9,803 bases of DNA, from positions 1 to 9,803 of the forward strand of contig JAGOGN010000046.1 of the NCBI GenBank assembly GCA_017996675.1, read 5' to 3'. The translations under genes were made by a program, and so were the position numbers. The stretch is from Lachnospiraceae bacterium (lineage in GTDB: Bacteria > Bacillota_A > Clostridia > Lachnospirales > Lachnospiraceae). How positions within the stretch are numbered: position 1 is the first letter of the stretch; each line of letters begins with the position of its first letter. Under the pieces are notes generated by a model, which saw nothing but the letters and a program-made list of their open reading frames with translations, did no database searches and had not been told where the DNA came from. Shown here piece by piece: positions 6,653 to 9,803 of the stretch.

Positions 6653-7195
6653 TTAGTTGAAGTATCTATTTAACAATCCTTCGAAAGCTTTGCCGTGTCT
6701 TGCTTCATCACGAGCCATTTCATGTACGGTATCATGGATTGCATCTAAGTTAGCAGCTTTTGCTCTCTTAGCAAGATCTGTCTTACCAGCAGTTGCACCA
6801 TTTTCAGCAGCTACACGTAATTCAAGATTCTTCTTTGTGCTGTTTGTTACAACATCACCTAAAAGTTCAGCGAATTTTGCTGCATGTTCTGCTTCTTCAA
6901 AAGCAGCTTTTTCATAATATAATCCAATTTCAGGATATCCTTCTCTGTGAGCTACTCTTGCCATAGCAAGGTACATTCCTACTTCAGAACATTCACCGTC
7001 GAAATTCGCTTTCAGGTCCATCATAATGTCTTCGCTAGATCCTTTGGCAACGCCAACTACATGCTCACTAGCCCAAACAAGTTCACCTGCCTGCTCATTG
7101 AATTTCTCTGCTGGAACGTGACAAACTGGACATTCTGCAGGAGGATTTTCTCCCTCATGTACATAACCACAAACGCTACAAACCCATTTCTTCAT
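6653..7195 (-). CDS. Reverse rubrerythrin (N-terminal rubredoxin, C-terminal diiron domain)
   Basis: Reduces hydrogen peroxide (and probably oxygen) to water with electrons from NAD(P)H through partner reductases; a key cytosolic defence in anaerobes. The 180-residue protein starts with a rubredoxin iron site, Cys6/Cys9 (CSVCGY) and Cys22/Cys25 (CPVC), then a four-helix diiron domain with Glu68 in GECSE, Glu101-x-x-His104, Glu131 in AENG and Glu164-x-x-His167. Classical rubrerythrins have the rubredoxin at the C-terminus, so this is the reversed arrangement known from Clostridium acetobutylicum. The position of the second Glu in the classical third helix is Ala134; I believe this is usual in the reverse group. 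AGGAGA 8 nt upstream of the ATG lies over the perR stop region, so translation is probably coupled to perR. A terminator follows. Confidence 0.95.
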   Translation of the reverse strand: MKKWVCSVCGYVHEGENPPAECPVCHVPAEKFNEQAGELVWASEHVVGVAKGSSEDIMMDLKANFDGECSEVGMYLAMARVAHREGYPEIGLYYEKAAFEEAEHAAKFAELLGDVVTNSTKKNLELRVAAENGATAGKTDLAKRAKAANLDAIHDTVHEMARDEARHGKAFEGLLNRYFN

Positions 7196-7199
7196 AATA

Positions 7200-7592
7200 T
7201 TAATCTCCTATTCTTTTATTGTTTTTGCATTCTGGACAGATTCCCAAAAAGTAAGTCTTCTGACCAGTAATTGTTCCTAAAAAATCTTTTTGTGCTAAAG
7301 GTGTCATGTCAGGTTCATCCATTTCTAAATCCAATACACTGTGGCATTGGGTGCAAAAGAAATGTGGATGAATTTTTGTATTTGGATCAAATCGATCCGG
7401 TCCGCCATCACTGGTGATTTTCTGGATTTCATTCTGTTGGGATAGTAAATTTAAATTTCGATATACGGTCCCAAGACTGATATTAGGATAATCCTTCTTC
7501 ATTTCCAAGTAGATGGTTTCAGCAGTAGGATGATCTTTCCGCTTTGCTAAAAACAGAAAAATGCCATCTCTTTGTTTGCTATGCTTTAACAT
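7200..7592 (-). CDS. perR: PerR-type peroxide-sensing repressor (Fur family)
   Basis: A 130-residue Fur-family DNA-binding protein. Residues matching Bacillus PerR can be placed by spacing: His in DHPTAETIY (His37), Asp of RFDP (Asp85), both His of HPHFFC (His91, His93) and the Asp five residues after the second Cys of CTQC (Asp104). The structural zinc site is CTQC plus CPEC near the C-terminus. Asp rather than Glu at the 104 position favours a peroxide sensor, which uses Fe-catalysed His oxidation, over an iron-responsive Fur. The winged helix includes [18 protein letters not shown] 4-5 nt before the ATG at 7592 decides the start; a longer open frame to 7739 reads through the promoter and palindrome and is not used. 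Its stop is 4 nt before rubrerythrin, its likely target, and a palindrome just upstream suggests autoregulation. Confidence 0.93.
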   Translation of the reverse strand: MLKHSKQRDGIFLFLAKRKDHPTAETIYLEMKKDYPNISLGTVYRNLNLLSQQNEIQKITSDGGPDRFDPNTKIHPHFFCTQCHSVLDLEMDEPDMTPLAQKDFLGTITGQKTYFLGICPECKNNKRIGD

Positions 7593-7607
7593 GAAACCTC
7601 CTTTCAC

Positions 7608-7632
7608 AATAATAGTAATCGTTACTATTATT
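7608..7632. promoter_or_regulatory. 25-bp palindrome, probable PerR operator
   Basis: AATAATAGTAA (7608-7618), the 3-nt centre TCG and TTACTATTATT (7622-7632) form a perfect 11+3+11 inverted repeat. It lies just downstream of the perR -10 box, at about the predicted transcription start, where bound repressor would block initiation. It is AT-rich and of PerR/Fur-box style, although it is not the exact Bacillus PerR consensus TTATAATnATTATAA. The assignment to PerR rests on position and style. Confidence 0.75.
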
Positions 7633-7640
7633 ATATTTAA

Positions 7641-7669
7641 ATTATATCCTCTTGCTTGTGGATTGTCAA
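7641..7669 (-). promoter_or_regulatory. Perfect consensus promoter of the perR-rubrerythrin operon
   Basis: On the minus strand, TTGACA (7664-7669), exactly 17 nt and TATAAT (7641-7646): full housekeeping sigma consensus in both boxes at the ideal spacing. Transcription should start near 7634. So strong a core promoter suits genes held down by a repressor and released quickly. Confidence 0.9.
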
Positions 7670-7676
7670 GAGGATA
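7645..7676. repeat. 10-bp inverted repeat spanning the perR promoter
   Basis: On the + strand TATCCTCTTG (7645-7654) and CAAGAGGATA (7667-7676) are exact reverse complements 12 nt apart, with centres 22 bp apart (two helix turns). The arms overlap the TTG of the -35 box and the first two bases of the -10 box. It lies about 11 nt after the acetyltransferase stop, so it could form an RNA hairpin there, but no T-run follows, which argues against a normal terminator. A second operator is the alternative. Confidence 0.6.
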
Positions 7677-7687
7677 GTAAAAAATTT

Positions 7688-8263
7688 TTATAATTGAAAA
7701 TCGGAATGAATATAAGTATAAAGCGCATGATCTCTCCACTCATTTTGGATGAAGAAGCTATTTCTTAAAGTGCCTTCTTTTTGAAAATTTAATTTCTCCA
7801 ATAAATGAATGGACGAGTGATTATCAGGTAGAACATATGCTTCGATACGATGAATCTTAAGAAAAGGAAGAATAATACCAATGGACTTTTGAATGGCTTC
7901 GGTAGCATATCCTTGATGCCAGTAGTCCGGCAAAAGTTTATATCCGATCATACAACTATAAAAAGGTGCCTTTTTTACAAAAGAAAACACAACTGTGCCA
8001 ATAATTTTCTTGGAATTCTTCTTCTCGAAAATCCAGAAACGTATACAGTTTTTTTCTTTTAACATATTTTGTTCGTATTCCAACACCAGTCTTTGGTAGG
8101 ATAGTGTATAAAATTCTTCGTGCTTAGGAGGCTCACTTTTTTCAAAAACATCTGCACCCAAAATGAGAAAGTCTAGAACTTGAGAAGCGGAATCTTTTTG
8201 TAGAACTCGTAAACTGAGTCTCTCGGTTTCGTAATCAAATAGTAAACTGGATTGCATCATCAT
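7688..8263 (-). CDS. GNAT-family N-acetyltransferase (RimJ/RimL-like)
   Basis: Transfers an acetyl group from acetyl-CoA to an amine; the acceptor is unknown. The 191-residue protein shows the RimJ/RimL pattern: YETERLSLRVL at the start (11-21), a central strand IIGTVVFSF (87-95), IGYKLLPDYWHQGYATEA with the acetyl-CoA pyrophosphate loop HQGYAT at 116-121, and the late NHSSIHLLEKLNFQKEG segment (148-164). Relatives modify ribosomal protein N-termini, spermidine or small molecules, and the sequence does not choose between them. The first of three consecutive ATG codons (8263) overlaps the nrdG2 stop as ATGATG, with GGGGA 8 nt upstream; the second or third ATG is also possible. Its expression is likely coupled to nrdG2. 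No classical terminator follows, only the inverted repeat at 7645-7676. Confidence 0.88.
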   Translation of the reverse strand: MMMQSSLLFDYETERLSLRVLQKDSASQVLDFLILGADVFEKSEPPKHEEFYTLSYQRLVLEYEQNMLKEKNCIRFWIFEKKNSKKIIGTVVFSFVKKAPFYSCMIGYKLLPDYWHQGYATEAIQKSIGIILPFLKIHRIEAYVLPDNHSSIHLLEKLNFQKEGTLRNSFFIQNEWRDHALYTYIHSDFQL

Positions 8264-8958
8264 CTGTCTTGTCCCCGTTCTTTTACAAAAGGAATGAATG
8301 GTTTTAATAGTTCAATGTAATGAATAATCGTTTCTTGGGTACAGGGAGTAAATCCTTGCGAAATAACATTTGGACTGTCCTTATAGTTTTGCAAAAAATA
8401 TGCCTGCGCTCCTTGTAACATGTGACCGATTTCAATGATATCTTGTTCCGAATGAAGCTCTTTTGAAATAGTCGTGCGAAATTCATAAGGAACTTGATTC
8501 TGAAGTAAAATGTGAATGGATTCTTCAATTTGCGAAAGATTAATATCCGAGATACCACAGGTTATAGAATACTTAGAAAAAGAATTTTTGATATCCATTG
8601 CAACATAGTCTACTAACTTTTGATCGATGAGTGATTGCAATACGACAGGTCGATATCCATTCGTATCTAATTTAATCAACAAGCCAAGCTCCTTGATTTG
8701 ACGGATAAAATCCTCTAAATCAGGTTGTAGCGTTGGTTCTCCGCCAGTAATGCATACACCATCTAAAATTCCAACTCTGCGTTTTAGATAATGAAGTATT
8801 TCTTTGGAGTCAAGAAAAGGGAGTGATTTTGAATGTAAAACTAAATCTTTATTGTGACAAAAAGGACATCGAAAATTGCATTTACCGGTAAAAATGGTAG
8901 CAGCCAGATGTCCTGGATAATCTAAAAGAGTAGTCTTAATGAAACCATGTATTTCCAT
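8260..8958 (-). CDS. Radical SAM anaerobic ribonucleotide reductase-activating protein (NrdG2 type)
   Basis: Predicted radical SAM activase that would make the glycyl radical on a class III (oxygen-sensitive) ribonucleotide reductase, NrdD. The 232-residue protein begins with the GFIKTTLLDYPG segment (5-16) typical of the NrdG2 subgroup and has the CxxxCxxC iron-sulfur site CNFRCPFC (Cys27, Cys31, Cys34) and the SAM-binding GGEP (72-75), with DTNGYRP near 98-104. It is longer than classical NrdG (about 150-160 residues), as expected for NrdG2. AAGGA stands 4 nt before the ATG, somewhat close. No nrdD gene lies in the window, so the true partner could be elsewhere or could be another glycyl-radical enzyme; the family name is transferred, not proven. 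It is divergent from tadA and overlaps the acetyltransferase start by 4 bases. Confidence 0.88.
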   Translation of the reverse strand: MEIHGFIKTTLLDYPGHLAATIFTGKCNFRCPFCHNKDLVLHSKSLPFLDSKEILHYLKRRVGILDGVCITGGEPTLQPDLEDFIRQIKELGLLIKLDTNGYRPVVLQSLIDQKLVDYVAMDIKNSFSKYSITCGISDINLSQIEESIHILLQNQVPYEFRTTISKELHSEQDIIEIGHMLQGAQAYFLQNYKDSPNVISQGFTPCTQETIIHYIELLKPFIPFVKERGQDR

Positions 8959-9048
8959 AAAATCCTTCTTTCATGTCGTTTGTTTTTCGTATATAATATA
9001 GGTATATCTTAAACTCAAACAGGGAAAAATGCAAAGGAAAATTGTGAT
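8959..9048. promoter_or_regulatory. Divergent promoter region between nrdG2 and tadA
   Basis: This 90-bp AT-rich gap must serve both directions. On the + strand a perfect TATAAT lies at 8992-8997, but the -35 upstream is poor (TTCATG at 8970-8975, spacer 16). On the - strand TTGAGT near 9012-9017 with a TATATA 17 nt further on is a weak candidate. AAAGGA at 9033-9038 is the tadA ribosome binding site. I see no convincing operator. Confidence 0.4.
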
Positions 9049-9522
9049 ATGACAAGTAAGCAGGATGAAAAAATGATGAGAGAAGCTTTCAAACAGGCCC
9101 AAAAAGCTTATCAATTAGGGGAAACGCCGATTGGATGTGTGATTGTCTGCCAGGATCATATCATTGCGAGAGGATATAATAGAAGAAACACAGATAAAAA
9201 TACGATTCAACATGCTGAAATTATTGCAATTCAAAAAGCCAGCAAGAAATTAGGAGACTGGAGACTGGAAGGTTGTACGATGTATGTAACACTGGAACCT
9301 TGTCCAATGTGTGCTGGTGCGCTGGTGCAGTCGCGAATGGATCGGGTGGTAATTGGTGCGATGAACCCGAAAGCAGGTTGTGTAGGTAGTATTCTTAATT
9401 TATGTCAGATGGAAGGTTTTAATCATCAGGTAGAAGTGAAATCAGGTGTATTAGAAGAAGAGTGTAGTAGAATGATGTCCGATTTTTTTCGAGAACTGCG
9501 TCAGAAGAAAAAAGCAAAGTAG
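9049..9522 (+). CDS. tadA: tRNA(Arg) adenosine-34 deaminase
   Basis: Converts adenosine to inosine at the wobble position of tRNA-Arg(ACG), letting it read CGU, CGC and CGA codons. The 157-residue protein has the cytidine-deaminase fold: HAE at 55-57 (zinc His55 and proton-shuttle Glu57), PCPMC at 84-88 (zinc Cys85 and Cys88) and the TadA-type segments GETPIGCVIV (24-33) and NRRNTDKNTIQHAE. Length fits TadA. A guanine deaminase, the nearest look-alike, is disfavoured by these segments and by context: an SRP RNA gene follows at once, as in the Bacillus tadA-scr-dnaX cluster. AAAGGA lies 10 nt before the ATG. No terminator can be seen before the SRP RNA promoter. Confidence 0.95.
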   Translation: MTSKQDEKMMREAFKQAQKAYQLGETPIGCVIVCQDHIIARGYNRRNTDKNTIQHAEIIAIQKASKKLGDWRLEGCTMYVTLEPCPMCAGALVQSRMDRVVIGAMNPKAGCVGSILNLCQMEGFNHQVEVKSGVLEEECSRMMSDFFRELRQKKKAK

Positions 9523-9532
9523 TCTATTTCAA

Positions 9533-9561
9533 TTGACAAGAAAATAAAAAGAAGATATACT
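9533..9561 (+). promoter_or_regulatory. Promoter of the SRP RNA gene
   Basis: TTGACA (9533-9538), 17 nt of A-rich spacer and TATACT (9556-9561, five of six consensus bases). Transcription should start at about 9568-9571. This leaves a leader of some 38 nt before the conserved SRP RNA, in line with the precursor known in Bacillus, whose ends are trimmed by RNase III. The leader holds a short hairpin (ATGGC and GCCAT around AAT). Confidence 0.85.
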
Positions 9562-9605
9562 TTACTTTCAGTGATGAAATTAGATGGCAATGCCATTTAA
9601 TATAA

Positions 9606-9803
9606 ATTTCCGTGCAGCTGGGGCGGTAGCGGTGCCCTGTACCATCAATCCGCTATAGATGGAGTGATATTCTGCCTCGGATTATAAGTGTGAAGCTGCC
9701 CTTTTCAAGTGGTGTTGACGTCTGGGTCTTACGCAACGAAAATCTACGAATCGTGTCAGGTTGGGAACAAAGCAGCACTAAGAAGAATCTTTTGTGTGCC
9801 GTA
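9606..9803 (+). ncRNA. ffs: Signal recognition particle RNA, large Bacillus type (3' end beyond the window)
   Basis: RNA scaffold of the signal recognition particle; with Ffh it delivers ribosomes making membrane and secreted proteins to FtsY. The Alu domain is clear: CCGTGC near the 5' end, then GGTAGCGGTGCCCTGTACC and AATCCGCTATAG, with CCATC (9642-9646) pairing GATGG (9657-9661). The S domain has the Ffh-binding hairpin: GTG (9753-9755) pairs CAC (9776-9778), an internal loop is formed by TCAGG and AGCAG, then TTG/CAA closes a GGAA tetraloop (9764-9767). The Alu domain shows the large form, not the short 4.5S RNA. Compared with about 270 nt in Bacillus, roughly 75 nt at the 3' end are outside the window. 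The exact mature 5' end is estimated by similarity to Bacillus scRNA. dnaX would be expected next. Confidence 0.93.

Noticed and set aside
6657..7270. Plus-strand frames opposite rubrerythrin (86 and 107 residues)
   Set aside because: Antisense shadows with no family features, lying over a clearly identified gene.
7593..7739. 49-residue N-terminal extension of PerR
   Set aside because: It translates the promoter, inverted repeat and palindrome; PerR proteins start near the ATG at 7592, which has an excellent ribosome binding site.
7850..8062. 70-residue plus-strand frame opposite the acetyltransferase
   Set aside because: Antisense shadow with no ribosome binding site and no recognisable features.
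9523..9803. Possible new structured RNA or attachment site after tadA
   Set aside because: The conserved Alu and S domain motifs identify it as the known large bacterial SRP RNA.

Overview
The window is AT-rich and uses Gram-positive ribosome binding sites (AGGAGG-like). Its gene set is a PerR-type regulator, a reverse rubrerythrin, an NrdG2-type radical SAM activase and a large Bacillus-type SRP RNA. This points to a strictly anaerobic low-GC Firmicute, probably Clostridia and perhaps Lachnospiraceae; that placement is inference from protein style. Nearly all of it is compact core genome. I see no CRISPR array, insertion sequence, phage gene or tRNA. No stretch over about 300 bases lacks a gene, because the region after 9522 holds the SRP RNA.

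Positions 1-5727 (+ strand) form a tight co-directional run: the 3' end of an unidentified gene, metG, tatD, rsmA, a TPR-GGDEF protein and a small GIY-YIG protein. Gaps are 27 nt or less and metG/tatD overlap by one base, so this is probably one operon. Most members act on translation or nucleic acids; the diguanylate cyclase is the outlier. The run ends at a bidirectional terminator (5731-5767).

Positions 5752-8958 (- strand) hold, in transcription order, nrdG2 and a GNAT acetyltransferase (ATGA overlap), then perR and rubrerythrin (4-nt gap) behind a perfect consensus promoter, then an alpha/beta hydrolase with its own promoter. PerR and rubrerythrin form a peroxide-sensing and peroxide-removing pair. 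The perR promoter carries an 11+3+11 palindrome just downstream of the predicted start and a separate 10-bp inverted repeat spanning the -35 and -10.

Positions 9049-9803 (+ strand) hold tadA followed by the SRP RNA gene, which runs off the window. This matches the tadA-scr-dnaX order of Bacillus subtilis. The left block (metG, tatD, rsmA) also matches an origin-proximal Bacillus block, but rnmV is missing between tatD and rsmA and the two blocks lie in the opposite relative order.

Nothing here is clearly a new system. The most interesting points are the promoter architecture at perR, a tandem-repeat operator candidate at the hydrolase, a possible internal start in metG that would give a free-standing tRNA-binding protein, and the c-di-GMP enzyme embedded in a translation operon.
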